Positions 22,668 to 33,812 of a stretch of 64,000 bases of DNA are shown in pieces (the stretch's first letter is position 1; every line of letters begins with the position of its first letter). A program made the translations under genes and the position numbers. Origin of the DNA: Emydura subglobosa (taxonomy: Eukaryota > Chordata > Testudines > Chelidae); the NCBI GenBank assembly GCA_007922225.1, contig ML679959.1, positions 21,213,230 through 21,277,229 of the forward strand. Direction: 5' to 3'. The notes below the pieces were generated by a model. The model was given only the letters and a program-made list of their open reading frames with translations. It had not been told where the DNA came from and made no database searches.

Positions 22668-23719
22668 GGATTCATAGATTCCAAGGCCAGAAGGGACCAT
22701 TGTGATCATCTAGTATGACCTCATTTGTCACCACAGACCTTCCCCAAAATAATTCCTAGAGCAGATCTTTTACAAAAATATCCAATCTTGATTTTAAAAT
22801 GGCCAGTGTTGGAGATTTCACCACAACCCTTGGTAAATTTTTCAAATGGTTAAATTACCCTCACTGTTAAAAAAGTATGCTTTATTTCCAGTCTGAATTT
22901 GTTTAGCTTCAACTTCCAGCTATTGGATAGTGTTATATCATTCTTGGCTAAATCAAAAAGCCCATTAACAAATATTTGTTCCCATTTAGATACATATAGA
23001 CTATAATCAAGTTACCCCCTTAACCTTCTCTTTGTTAAACTAAATAGATTCAAGGAGAACAGTCTGTCACTATAAGCCATGTTTTCTAATGCTTTAACCG
23101 TTCTTGTGGCTCATCTCCGAACCCTCTCCAATTTATCAACATACTTCTGAAATTGAACACAAGAACTGGACACAGTATTCCAGATTCCCTCGTTTATTCA
23201 TCCAAGGATCACATTAGGCCTTTTGGCCACAGCATCACACTAGGAGCTCGTGTTCAGCTGATTATCCACCACAACCCCAAATCTTTGTCAGAGTCATGGC
23301 TTCCCAAGATAGAGACCCCCATCACGTAAGTATGGCCTACATTCTTTATTCCTAGGTATATGTATTTACTTTTAGCCATATTAAGATGCATATGGTTTGC
23401 TTGTGTGCAGTGTACTAAGCAATCCAAATTGCTCTATGTTAGTGACCTGTCCTCTTCATTATTTACCACTCTCCCAATTTTTGTATCATCTGCAAACTTT
23501 ATCAGTAATTTTATGTTTCTTTCAGGTCATTAAAAAAGTTAAATAGCGCAGGGCCAGGAATCAATTCCTGCAGAACCCCACAGCCATTCGATGATGATTC
23601 CCCACTTACATTTACAGTTTGAGACCTATACACTAGTCAGCTTTTAATCCATTAATAATCACCATGTTAACTTTATCATTCTAGTTTTTAAATCAAAATG
23701 TCATGTAGTGCCAAATTAA
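22668..23719 (-). repeat. nested younger CR1 LINE, 5'-truncated
   Basis: It starts on the plus strand with the complement of the CR1 terminus (TTCATAGATTCCAAGGCCAG, AAGGGACCATTGTGATCATC) in the middle of the older copy, and ends near 23719 where the older copy resumes. In reverse, 23482-23496 encodes F-A-D-D-T, followed by K-I-G-R-V-V-N-N-E-E-D-R, the C-box of a CR1 reverse transcriptase. In-frame stops elsewhere show it is inactive. It is closer than its host to the consensus wording I recall. Confidence 0.85.
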
Positions 23720-24071
23720 ACTCCAGAACTGGATGCAATATCCCAGTATTGGTCTCACCAATGCTGTATGTAAAGGTAAAATCAGCTCTCTGCAACTCAC
23801 TCCTCCCATGTGTATACATCCAAGGAAGATCAGCCCTTCTTGCCACATCACTGCCCTGGAAACTCATGTTGAGTTATTTGTTCACTATTACCCCTAAATC
23901 CTTTTCAGAGTCACTGATTTCCAGGATAAAGTCACCCATTCAGTAGGTGAGGCCTGAATTCCTTGTTTCTAGTTATATAACTTTGTGTTTGGCTGAATTA
24001 CACTGCATTTGGTGTGAATGGGACCAGGTTACTAAGTGATCCATGTTGCTATGTATGACTGCCCTTTCATC

Positions 24072-24195
24072 TGCAATGTTCTAGCCATGTTGGTCCCAGG
24101 ATATCAGAGAGACAAAGTGGGTGAGGTAATATATATATATTTTTGGACCAACTTCTGTTGGAGAGCGAGACAAGCTTTCGAACTCACACAGAGGT
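24072..24195 (+). mobile_element. short unclassified element, GGACCAACTTCTGTTGG type, copy 1
   Basis: TGTTCTAGCCATGTTGGTCC, GAGAGACAAAGTGGGTGAGG, a (TA)n/T run, TTGGACCAACTTCTGTTGG and GACAAGCTTTCGAACTC appear in order. A second copy at 30266-30384 has the same order. It sits inside the old CR1, whose sequence is continuous on both sides, so it was inserted later. I recall this sequence as common in turtle DNA, but I cannot name the family. Confidence 0.7.
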
Positions 24196-25075
24196 TTATC
24201 ATAATTATTTATCACTCTGTCAATCTTTGTATCATCTATACATTTTTGCAGCAATTAATTTATATTTACTTCCAGATCACTGATGAAAATATTGAATAGC
24301 ATCAGTTCTAGTAGCAATACCTACAAAGCCTTTCTTAAAACAATCCATTTGATGATTTCCCATTGTCAACAATTTTTTGAGATCTGTAGTTAGTTTTTAA
24401 TCCATTTAACATGTGCTGTGTTGATACTGTATAGTGAGAATTTTTTAATCAGAATATTGTGTAATGCTAAGTCAAATGCCTTACAGCAGTCTATGTTACA
24501 TCAGCACAGTTACTTTTATCAACCAACTTGTAATCTCATCAAACAATGATATCAGGTTTGACAGGACCTGTTTTCCGTAAAACCATATTGACTGGCATTA
24601 ATTATATTCCTATCCTTTAATTGTTTATCATTTGAATCCCACATCTGCTTTTTGATTATTTTTCTTAGGATTCATGTCAAGCTAACCAGGCTGTAGTTAC
24701 CTAGGTCCTCTCACTTGCCCTTTTTAATATTAGCACATTAGCTGTCTTATGGAATTTGCCCAGTATTCCAAGATATATTAAAAATTATCATCAGCAGGCC
24801 AGAGATCGCCTCAGCCTACTCTTTTAGGACTCTTGGGTGGAAATTATCCAGGCCTGGAGATATAAAAATGTTATCTAACATCTTTCTTAGTTACTAATGG
24901 AATGGAAATACTTCTTCATCCTCATGTGAAATGAGTACCTCATCCTGCTTCTTTCCAAATACAGAACAGAAATATTTATTGAACACTTCTGCCTTTTCTG
25001 CATCATTAAATTAAATCAGTAATTTTCAAGAGGTGTCCATGATTTTTCTTTGCTAGTTCTTAATGCATCAGGCTT

Positions 25076-25849
25076 TCCCTATTGGAACTGAAATTTAAAC
25101 AGCAGAAATCCACGTCCGGATGTATGGTAATATATTAGCGTACTTTAACACTGCTTTGTTTATTATTCATGTTTTCTGAGTGCTCCTTCTGATTGCTATG
25201 TCAGAGGGTTGGCAAGTTTATAAGTGGAATAATTAAAAATAGCTCATTTTAGTAATAACAGTACCATTTATGATATTTTATTCAGCATTTGATGGTCCAC
25301 AGAGGACTCTATTGCTGTTTCATATGCCAGACTGTCTCTAGAGTCCAGGAGAACCTCTCTTAAATGCCATTGCCAGCCATTCATATATAGTTCATCCCCT
25401 TGAATGAAATGAACCAGAATAAATAAACAAATGCACTGCACCAATGCAATTCCTGGAGTCTGAGTAGGAGGCTTTAAAAGTAATAGCATCCCCTAAAGTG
25501 ATTACTCCTTCATAATAAGGCATAAAATATAATAATTACCAAAGCTGTGAAACAGTTCACTCAGCAGATGTAATGAACAAGATTTGCTATTTGCTTCTGC
25601 ATACACTTACTAGGGGGTAGTTGGCAGGTTGTTTTTCTGCTTAATATCCAAGAAAAAAAGGTTGAGTATTGTTACTAGAGAACACTGTGGATCTAAACCT
25701 GAAGTCTTTATACCATCCTTATTCACTCAAAACTCCCATTAACTCTGATGAGCGGTTTCTACATCATGCTATTACTAGGGTACATTGATGCTAGTATAAC
25801 TCTAGTCTTTTTGTGGATATGGAAGAGTTAACATACAGTCACAGAAGGC
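25076..25849. other. unassigned sequence
   Basis: A small TCACTCAAAACTCCCATTAAC scrap at about 25723-25743 resembles the GGCAAAACTCCCAT MITE. Otherwise there is no gene or repeat. The minus frame 25268-25489 has no domain. Confidence 0.3.
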
Positions 25850-25988
25850 TTGATCTTCCAAGGTGTTGAGAACTTTGTCCCCAAGCCATCACATTTTTAA
25901 GTACATGAGTCATTCCCTTGACTTCAGTGGGATCACTTATATGCTTAAAGTTAAGCACATGATTTAGTGGCTCACTGGATCAGTACCA
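25850..25988. mobile_element. palindromic MITE-like element, AAGCACATG type
   Basis: TTTTTAAGTACATGAGTCATTC then CCCTTGACTTCAGTGGGATC then TATGCTTAAAGTTAAGCACATG and CTCACTGGATCAGTACC appear in order. The first and third blocks are partly inverted around the shared GACTTCAGTGG centre. Confidence 0.55.
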
Positions 25989-26877
25989 GAGTACTTACCA
26001 CCTTGGATGATCCAGCCCAGAGTTCAGAAGCCTAGCTCAGAGTAGTTCTAGAATATAAAGTAAGAGCTAGATTAAAGTTCACATATTCAGACTGGCTTGT
26101 GCAGAATCTGTCTCTTCAGTACAATTTCAAGTTAATCAGTTCCCCATGGCAATTCTTTATCTAGCTTAAATAAAGCCAATTACCTAATTCAGTACCAAAG
26201 TCTCAGAAAACAGCTTCTTGAATGTCTTGATGTGACAAATCATTGCTGTCCTGTGATACATTATACCCCGTGATATTTCATTCACACCATGATATGATCG
26301 AGGATGCCGGACATGGCTGTTTTCAAAGCAATGTGTGGGATGCCAACTTGTACTTTCTGTTATCTGTTAACAAGATCCCTGTGCCTAACTCCCACCAGCA
26401 CTTTGAAATTTTAACCTCACTTTGTCATAACAGGGATGCGTCATTATCCTCATGGGAACTGGAAAAAGGAAAAGGAAAGGGAGAAAAATAACAGATAAAA
26501 ACTTTGTATTTTAAAGAGATTTTAAACATTACAGTTCTCATAGAAATGTGGACCCAGTCTGCTCCCTGGAATACAAATGACTCTTTACAGGGTTGGAGAA
26601 TTGATGCTTTTTCATTGTATTAATATAATTGCTCCTAAAAATGTTGAACTGTGAAAATACAGGTGTCACACAGAATAGCCATATCAAAATATGGGTAATA
26701 ATGGAAAGTGGTAAGAAAAATCAATTAATAGTAATCATTTTAGGTGAAATCCTGGCTGTCCTGGAGTCAATGGGAGTTTGTTTGTTTTTTTTTAAAAAGT
26801 GGCACCAGCCAAGCTATTGAAAGCGTTAAAAACCCCCACACTCCATGGCTGAAGCCAACCTCTAAGTCTTGGACGTT
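25989..26877. other. unassigned; MITE scrap at 26743-26776
   Basis: GTGAAATCCTGGCTGTCCTGG then AGTCAATGGGAGTTTG at 26743-26776 is a fragment of an AATGGGAGTTTTG-type MITE. The rest is anonymous. Confidence 0.3.
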
Positions 26878-27027
26878 AGGTGAGAAAATATTTCCTGGGA
26901 AAAGTTATTCCATAACTGTCTACTGTAGGGTTTCCTATGCCTTCCTCGGGAACATCTGATAATGGCCACTAGATATGGGATGAGGTGGAACACTGGTCTG
27001 ATTCAGTGTGGTAATTCCTGTGTTTGT
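26878..27027 (+). repeat. CR1 LINE 3' end fragment, plus strand
   Basis: GTTATTCCATAACTGTCTACTG, TAGGGTTTCCTATGCCTTCCTC, GATAATGGCCACTAGATATGGG, GGTGGAACACTGGTCTGATTC and GTGTGGTAATTCCTGTG follow the order of a CR1 3' end. It is the inverted counterpart of the copy at 21260-21432 and the only plus-strand CR1 recognised here. Confidence 0.75.
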
Positions 27028-29447
27028 AAGGTGCTCTGAGTACTAAACCGTTAAAGAAGAACACTGAACAGCTAACCCAGTGTACAGACATAAGAAAACC
27101 ACCCATCAAATAAAATACTAAAAGAAAAAACAAAGCAGTTTATTTTAAAAGGGGGAGATTACACTCAGGGACCCATCATAGCTAGGATAGCAAATACCCG
27201 TGCTAAAGAAACACTTTCTGTAGCTTTTTACAAGAGGACCAAGCTGTATTGAGGTAAACACACTAGGAGCAGGTTCTCTCCTTAGATGCCACCACAGCAA
27301 TGGCAAAGGCTCAGTCACCTATTTACCTATGGCACAATCGAACCATGAAAGAAACACGTGTTTTCAAAGAAGGATGAGGTTCAAATATAGCCAGATTCCT
27401 TATTGCCGAGGGCACATTAAACAGAACTCAACTAGAGTTGAACTCCAGATGCAAAATTCAGCTCCAGATCTGGATTTAAAAACTCTTCAAAGATTGAAGT
27501 GCTTGGATCCAGGGTATTATTCAATCCTTTAGTAGAGATAGCCACCGTCAACGGAAACGTGCATCTGGAACTGGGTTCAGAGTCCAACACCCTTCTCCCA
27601 CAAAGTGTGGGTATGTACAGATCTGGGCTTTTGTTCTGAGGCCAAACTATACAGTATATTAGTCCTCTCTTTGCATTCTGTACACTGGCTGTCTACAATG
27701 TGAGCGTAGTATTCCCATCATTGCCCAGGACTCTGAGCCAACCTACCACCACATTGTGCACAACATGCGCATGGTGCAAAAGCCTTCTGGTTATATGGTT
27801 GGGGAGAAATTGCTCTTGCAAGGACCAAAATCAGCACAAATTAAGGTGAGATCAGTGTAGATTGTTCTTCCAGAAAAAAAAATCCCCAAACACCACCATC
27901 TCTCTACATCACATCTAACCCAAGTTTATGCACGGCCTGGTTAAATTGTCATCTTTTCTTGACTTGTCACTTCAGAATGTACATTCTCAAAAAGTGGGGA
28001 CCCAAAAAGGGAGAGAAATATCTAATCTACCGGTACAGATAGACAGTGAAAGTCTGAACCTGGTGCAAACTGAATTAAATCTAAAATCATGGAGATTAGA
28101 AATGGAAGAGACCTGAGTTTCCTAGACATCTCCCCTGACAATGTCACAGCAGGTTCTTAGGAAATCATTATGGTATGATAATGGAGCAAATTTTGCCTTT
28201 ATCTAGGAGAATGCATCTCAGTGGTGACAATGAGAGTGAAAGCAGAATTTGGCCTTCTCGCCTTACAAATTAATAGTACTTGGAATATTTTCAGGTGTAT
28301 ATATGCACATACAGTAAGCCTCTTTGGCTCACTTTGTGCTTTCCCTCATATGATAAAGCCGGACCATTTAGCACAATTGTCTCTGCTTGCCATTTACTGA
28401 CTTTGCCTAGGAGCTTCAATCACTTGTATGCTGGTACTGAGAGAACCAAGTTTGGAAACTTACTTACAGTTTGAAAGCTACTCAATATGTTCATTCCTGG
28501 GGAGCAAGGACCTCAGTGCCTCACTCTCTAGATATCATTCTGGTCACATCAGCAGGCTCTGGAGAGTTTTATGGATTTTACAGGTTAGTTTCTGTTCTTG
28601 CAAGTCTTTCACTTGCATGCCAAAATCCTCACTGCGAAAAAGGTGTTGTGGATGACACTGCCTGCATTTCCCTAAGATAACTGAAAAGCCACACTTTCTT
28701 CATTTCACTTTCTGATAGAGAAGGGAACCTAATTCTTACCCAGATTTTGAAGAGATCTGGGGTCTGGCCGGTCTCTACTTTATGGTGCATGTTGTTACAC
28801 CTTTGCTCTTCCCTGTACTTCCCGGTTTCATTTCTGGGGGTTTCATGCTAAAACATAAGACAGAATACACCCAGTGTATGTGACATTCTTATTTTGCTCG
28901 CAGTAAAACTAACCCTAGCCAGTCCAACCATATGTCCTGGACAGATCAGCTTTCTTTTCCTTTCTATATACTCTAGCCCATCCAAGATCTTCCTCCGTCA
29001 GTGTGAAAACAACACCTCTCCATTCATGGAAATTTATGAGCACTACACTGTCCTTATGGCACAAAGAACCTCTTCCCCACCCTAATACTAACATGGCCTG
29101 TGTAAGGCGCACAGCACAATTCCAGTCCGTATGCTCAGGGGAGAAAGCGGTTGTTCCCTCCCTACTCCTGCAGGGCCCCAGCACCCTAAAGGGACCAAGG
29201 GCAGCGAGGAGGTGGGACCACAGCCCTGTCATCATCACCATTGTCCGTGAAGTGGATCTGGTGTTTAGCAGGGAGCAGGGTGGGCTCTAAAGTAATGTAA
29301 TAACCAATAAGCTCACTCACCCAGCCCTCTGGCAAGTACAGTGGGGTGTCCTGTATCAGAAAGGCTCCGCATGCTCCTCCTGGGTCTGGCTCCACACTTA
29401 CTGCCCCTTATTCCGAGCTGGGCTTAAATGGTTGATCTAGCCATAAA
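27028..29447. other. unassigned sequence, no gene seen
   Basis: Overlapping frames at 28280-28680 (plus) and 28915-29241 (minus) against 29003-29290 (plus) shadow each other and contain no recognised domain. The stretch at 28900-29400 is slightly GC-richer. No repeat landmark is clear. Confidence 0.3.
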
Positions 29448-29535
29448 GGCCAGAATCTCCCACTGTTCCTCATGCTGAGTAGCCCCTTACTCCATGGGTA
29501 GTCTCACTTCTTTCAGGGGGGCTACTGGAAGCTTA
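29448..29535. mobile_element. MITE-like element, GGCCAGAATCTCC end
   Basis: GGCCAGAATCTCCCACTG, then CATGCTGAGTAGCCCCTTAC and TCCATGGGTAGTCTCAC, then an inverted GGGGGGCTACTGG. This is the left arm and part of the right arm of a TGAGTAG-type palindromic element. Confidence 0.45.
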
Positions 29536-29566
29536 AGGGGGTGACTTGTTGGAAGGGTAGTGGAAT

Positions 29567-29622
29567 GGGGCCCAGAAATCAATGGGAGTTAGGAACCTAA
29601 ATACCTTTGAGGATCTGGGCCT
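29567..29622. mobile_element. palindromic MITE-like element, CCTAAATACCTTTGAGGATCTGGGCC end
   Basis: GGGGCCCAGAAATC opens, TCAATGGGAGTTAGGAACC is the centre, and CTTTGAGGATCTGGGCC closes at 29605-29621. It is a shortened copy of the family at 462-570. Confidence 0.6.
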
Positions 29623-30265
29623 AAATAAATTAAGCTAGTATTCAAGCCGTACATCTCATTGAGGGCAAAAATCATTTTCAGGGCATCTAATTCAAAGTCA
29701 TTGTTCTCTGAGGAAACAAAGCAGTCTTTTAACGGCTGATGAAGAAAGATCGTATTCAAAGCCTTTCCTCCGCATGATCTAAATCATCTATTCTATCCTT
29801 GTAATGAATATTATTCATAAATACCCTGCTTAGAAAAAATAGCCAGTCAATTTAGATTGCTTAATGTATTTTGTAGCTGTATTCTTCCTGACCTAGAAGA
29901 CAGTTCAAAAAAGGTGTTAGACAGGCAGACCTCTTTATTAGTGGTATTAGAAATTCTTGCATTATTCACAACATGCAAAAGCTTATCTTTCAGAGAATAT
30001 TAGCAGAGGCAAAATCAAATTCAGTTGCTGACAGACAGATATTTATGGAAATAGATTAATTAGTGGTTCAATAATCTATTTTAAGTATCTAAATACAATT
30101 GAGGACTCATATCAGGTACTTGGCACTATTTTTTATTTTGTACTTCTTGCTTCCTTTTAGAATAGCCATAAATGTTCTAATAATCACTTACATGTACACA
30201 GTGCCTTCTAGCCTAGAGGACTGCAAAGTGGTTACAGACTTTGTATCTGGGAATCAATCATCCAC
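29623..30265. other. AT-rich repeat-free stretch, possible conserved non-coding element
   Basis: From 29640 to 30090 no MITE, SINE or LINE words occur. The sequence is AT-rich, with ATTA/TAAT clusters (GAATATTATTCATAAATAC, TAGATTAATTAGTGG) and little internal repetition. This is the best candidate in the window for constrained regulatory DNA, judged by look alone. Confidence 0.3.
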
Positions 30266-30384
30266 TATTAGAGAGACAAGGTGAGTGAGGTAATTTTTTT
30301 TTTTTTTTTTTTTTTTGGACCAACTTCTTTTGATGAGAGAGATAAACCTTCAAGCTTGCAGAGGGCTTCTTCTTCAGGTCTCAT
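30266..30384 (+). mobile_element. short unclassified element, GGACCAACTTCTTTTG type, copy 2
   Basis: TTAGAGAGACAAGGTGAGTGAGG, then a run of 23 T (30294-30316), then GGACCAACTTCTTTTGATGAG, AGATAAACCTTCAAGCTTGC and GAGGGCTTCTTCTTCAGGTC. Same block order as the copy at 24072-24195, with an expanded tract at the same internal position. It extends further right (CTTCTTCAGGTC) than copy 1. Confidence 0.7.
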
Positions 30385-31661
30385 CCAGTATTAACATACA
30401 GCCACCTCTAGGATTGAATGCAGCATCTTGGTTGAGATTTGGAGATGATACAAAGTTTAACTCCTCTAGTCCCATGAAGCCCTCAGACCATGTAGATATA
30501 TTACTTCCGTGATGAAAAGAGACGTGTTCAAAAAAAATTTGGACTCAGATATCCTAAAGTTGGAAGGTGTTTAGATTCAGCATTTAGATTCGCACCCAGG
30601 TGCAGGTGCATTGCTAACTAGATGATAAGTGCATCCCTTTGTTGTCTCTAAAAGAACCAAACCTGGTTACGGTTAAATAGTTAGCTAGGCACAACCCATA
30701 GTAAGGAGTGGTGTGGTCTCACTCTCTTTTAGGGGATCAAAGGAGAAATATTCTGCCTGTAGATGGCAAAATGCCTTCTGAAGCTCTCAGCTGTTTCTAA
30801 AGTTCCATACCTAGTTCTTCACCTCTTTGTGGGGTACAGTTTACTCCCCCCCTGCTGCCAGCTGGCTCTGCTGGGTGGTGTATACAAAGCAATCCCTATG
30901 GACTGGAATTACTTCTGGCCCTTATTCTGGCTGTGCAAGAAAGAGACTCATTATGCCACTCCCTCCTTCCCACTGCATTAGTACAAGGGCCAGGGGTAAA
31001 ATCCACCTCTTGGTCAATTAAGTGTGATGCATTCACAGAACAAAAGGGCATTGCAGCATCTGATTCTCCTGACTCTCCTTCCCTGCTCTTTATTTCCTCT
31101 TTTCCTATCATTCATTCACCTCAATGCTCTCCTTTCCTTCCTCCGGCGTCCACTGTTATTTGCAATCAGCTCCGCTGTGAAGCTCATCACATTACTGCAT
31201 TGTGTCATTTCCTTCCCTTTCTCTCACACTACTTTGACTCAAAGCTGTAGCTCAGCTTGGCTGTAATACAGACTGTGCCCAGCTACCTGAATAATGGAGG
31301 CCCCCAAGATTCACCTCTGAGGAGTGTCATATGAAATGGCTCAAGTTTGTACCATTTCCCAAGTCAATTAAACTAATGTCACCAGGAAGAGTTTCATGTT
31401 GTGCCATTTTCTATTTCCATTGCAATCTTTGTCATATGAACAAAAGCATCCAATTCAGACATTTCTTCACAGGCCATGTTGGGCATTCAGAATGCTGCCC
31501 TGTTTTTAATCATCAGTTATGGTGTTTACTGGATAAAATATCATTTTTCACCTCTTGGATCAAAGTTTAAATCCATTCTTAACTCCAGAGTTTAATTTGC
31601 TGGTTTGACCTTCGAGCTATGAACAAGAACTGAGGCAGCACAAAGACTAAATTCATCAGAA
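30385..31661. other. unassigned sequence
   Basis: The part at 30830-31270 is C/T-rich and produces several overlapping frames on both strands, none with a domain. No exon is supported. Confidence 0.3.
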
Positions 31662-31762
31662 CGTCTGATTCTTCTTAAATCAGTGCAAACCAGCAGTAAC
31701 TCCACTGACATCAAGGGAGTTACACAAATGTAAAAGCGGTGTGAGAAGAGAATCAGGGCCCA
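31662..31762. mobile_element. palindromic MITE-like element (Chompy-like)
   Basis: CGTCTGATTCTTCTTAAATCAG then AGTAACTCCACTGACATCAAGG, GAGTTACACAAATGTAAAAG and GAGAAGAGAATCAGGGCCC. The two ends are inverted (CTGATTCT / AGAATCAG), and the centre is the shared CCACTGACATCAAGG form. Confidence 0.6.
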
Positions 31763-33330
31763 TACTTTTCATAATTTTCACATCTAAGAAGCTCCCAGTA
31801 GGTCAAGGCGTTGGTCATTGGTGGGATGACCTGACCTTCAGATGCTCTTTGGTTAAATCACTTGTTAAGCACTGACAGTATGCTTGGTGTGACATAAGGA
31901 AAATATTACATAGCCCAGGCATGTTGAGGACTTTACTATCTTCTAAACTGAAGGGATTTACAATCTGCACTTGGTCTTTGGGTTTAAAATAAGATTTCAT
32001 TTCTCAGCCCCTTAGCCCAAAAAATTTGCCATTTAAAATAAAAATAAATTATTTGAATAGCCCGTATTATTGCTGCCTGTGCGGAATGCAATACAAAAGT
32101 TCAAAGTGCTACCATTAGACACTATCTCACAGGTTAAACGGGGTCCTTCAATTGTGATGATTCATTCTTTTGCTCAGCAGTTTAATATGAAACAAAGAAC
32201 AGCAATAATAGACTCATCCTTAGGAAATAATCAGATGTTCTCCCCATTCTGGATTGCCTACCATCACAGTGACCCAGTTTATACTGAGCCCTCCATCTAG
32301 GCTTTTCTGAAGCATGTTCTCTCCATTCAGGTCCTGGCCTCTTGTTCTGTCTTGCAATTTCCAAATAACAAAAAACAAGATTTATATGCAATATGTTTTT
32401 TTACATGTGAAATATCGCAGCAGGGTAAATGGTTTTTGAATTCCAGTATGACTGTAGTTCTGCAGCATTCTCTGAATGATTCTCTTTTGCATATGCATTG
32501 ATGATGTGTCACTTTACTTTCAGTGTACATTACATTCAAAAGATATATGAGCAAATAGACCATTAGAACGAAGTAGGACACAGGGTTCAGTATTCAGAAA
32601 TTTTTAAACCAAGCTTTGTTGAGGTGGACAGCGACTATAGGGAGATGTAGTACAACTCTGTCCTAACACCACAATCAATCAGCCTTGAGGATATTACTAT
32701 AACTGCCTGCTAGAGACAGCCCGTGGGTGGAGTGCTCAAAGAAAAGTCACACCCTTGGCATGCGATGATGTTCCCTAGGGAAGTGGGTTGGTTGCACAAT
32801 TACTTCAGCAAGTTTCCACTTGCATGGATCCAAAAGAAAAAATTAAGGGTCAACTTTGTTTTTCACAAAAACAGGCCTATTATTTCCTACCCCCCAGCTC
32901 AGCACACACACTGGGGTTGCCATTTGTGAAACAGTTGCTTGATGTCAGATGACTTTCATCCTGTAATTCCTTGGAGTCCCTGGGCTCCTCTGGATTCAAT
33001 CCTCTTTTTCTTTTCTTCTTCTTCTTCAGGTCTCTGTCCTCTACTCTTGTATGTAATCCTCTTGTTTGAACCAGCTTCCTACTTATCATGCACCCAGCAC
33101 TGAACATCTCCATCTTCAGGTCCCTCTGTAAGAGCCGCTTCTTTTACAAAGCATTCCCTCAGTGCCCTTCGCACTGCACCTCCGCACACCGGAACCCTTG
33201 TCCCATGTAGTACATTTGTCTGTGAGCAATTTGGGATGGGAAGGGAACCTAAACTTTTTACACATTCTGTACAGAGCCATATATATTTACTGCTCTGTGA
33301 GAAAAACATCCAAGTGTTATAGTCTAAAGT
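31763..33330. other. unassigned sequence
   Basis: A (CTT)n-like run lies at about 33006-33030. Frames on the minus strand (32182-32391, 32327-32581, 32880-33113) are anonymous; one contains a lysine/arginine run that comes from the CTT repeat. Confidence 0.3.
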
Positions 33331-33466
33331 TAGGCAAATACAGCCATATTTAGGCACCTAAATATTTCTGCGGCTTTTAGAGGTGCTGAATGCTAACTTC
33401 AGTAGGAGCTATGAATGCTTAACACCTCTGAAAAATCAGGCTACTTAGTTCAATGCCTAAATATCT
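33331..33466. mobile_element. palindromic MITE-like element, TTTAGGCACCTAAAT type
   Basis: TTTAGGCACCTAAATATTTC, GGCTTTTAGAGGTGCTGAATG, CTAACTTCAGTAGGAGC, then ATGAATGCTTAACACCTCTG and AAAAATCAGGC. AGAGGTG and CACCTCT form the inverted arms around a worn GACTTCAATGGGAGC centre. Confidence 0.55.
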
Positions 33467-33489
33467 CTCTACTTAAATGACCCTCATCA

Positions 33490-33640
33490 CTGTCATACAG
33501 GGCCTCACAATCCTTAATGCATGTTACCCCCATGACATTCCATAATCAAGGATATATTTCCCCTATTTTACATATGGGAAAGCTTAGACATAGGGTATAT
33601 TACATTACACAGGGAGTTGGTAGTTAATCTGGAAACTGAA
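33490..33640 (-). repeat. MIR/CORE-type SINE, decayed
   Basis: CAGGGCCTCACAATCCTTAATG, TTTCCCCTATTTTACATATGGG, AAAGCTTAGACATAGG and ACACAGGGAGTTGGTAG follow the complement of a MIR core with the CCCATTTTACA word reversed. The tRNA-like head has been lost or is replaced by the palindrome beginning at 33641. Confidence 0.5.
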
Positions 33641-33812
33641 TCAACTTGCAAAATGTTCATTGTCAGATGCCGATAAGTTGAAAGAACTTTATGAAGTACA
33701 GACGTGTCACTTTAATTAAGGTGGTGCTATGGCCATCTTAATTCAGGTGACACTTTTGTATTTTGTAAAGTTCTTTCTCTCACCTTATTGGCATCTGACA
33801 CTGGCAAGTTGA
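33641..33812. mobile_element. near-complete 172-bp palindrome, long-TIR MITE
   Basis: The ends TCAACTTGC (33641-33649) and GCAAGTTGA (33804-33812) are inverted. Inside them TGTCAGATGCCGATAAG (from 33661) pairs with CTTATTGGCATCTGACA (to 33800), AAAGAACTTTA pairs with TAAAGTTCTTT, GTGTCAC pairs with GTGACAC, and TTTAATTAAGGTGG pairs with CCATCTTAATTCAGG. The turn is about 5 bases near 33727-33731. The arms cover nearly the whole element, so a transcript would fold into a long hairpin. There is no coding capacity. Confidence 0.7.

Larger units (their letters stand above)
22163..25075 (-). repeat. old CR1 LINE copy, split by two later insertions
   Basis: The 3' end is at 22163 (plus strand TTTTCATAGACCAG...AGTGACCATTAGATCATC). 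The copy runs to about 22667, resumes near 23721 (CTCCAGAACTGGATGCAATA) after a nested CR1, is interrupted again at 24072-24195, and continues to about 25075. Read in reverse, 24226-24243 encodes a worn version of the reverse transcriptase catalytic box (R-D-D-T-K-I in place of F-A-D-D-T-K). Stops and indels throughout show it is dead. CR1 encodes an endonuclease/reverse transcriptase for target-primed retrotransposition; only its 3' part survives here. Confidence 0.85.

Noticed and set aside
33661..33800. microRNA precursor
   Set aside because: The stem is much longer than a usual precursor, lacks a known mature sequence, and its terminal repeats fit a MITE. I kept it as a mobile element and noted small-RNA potential separately.
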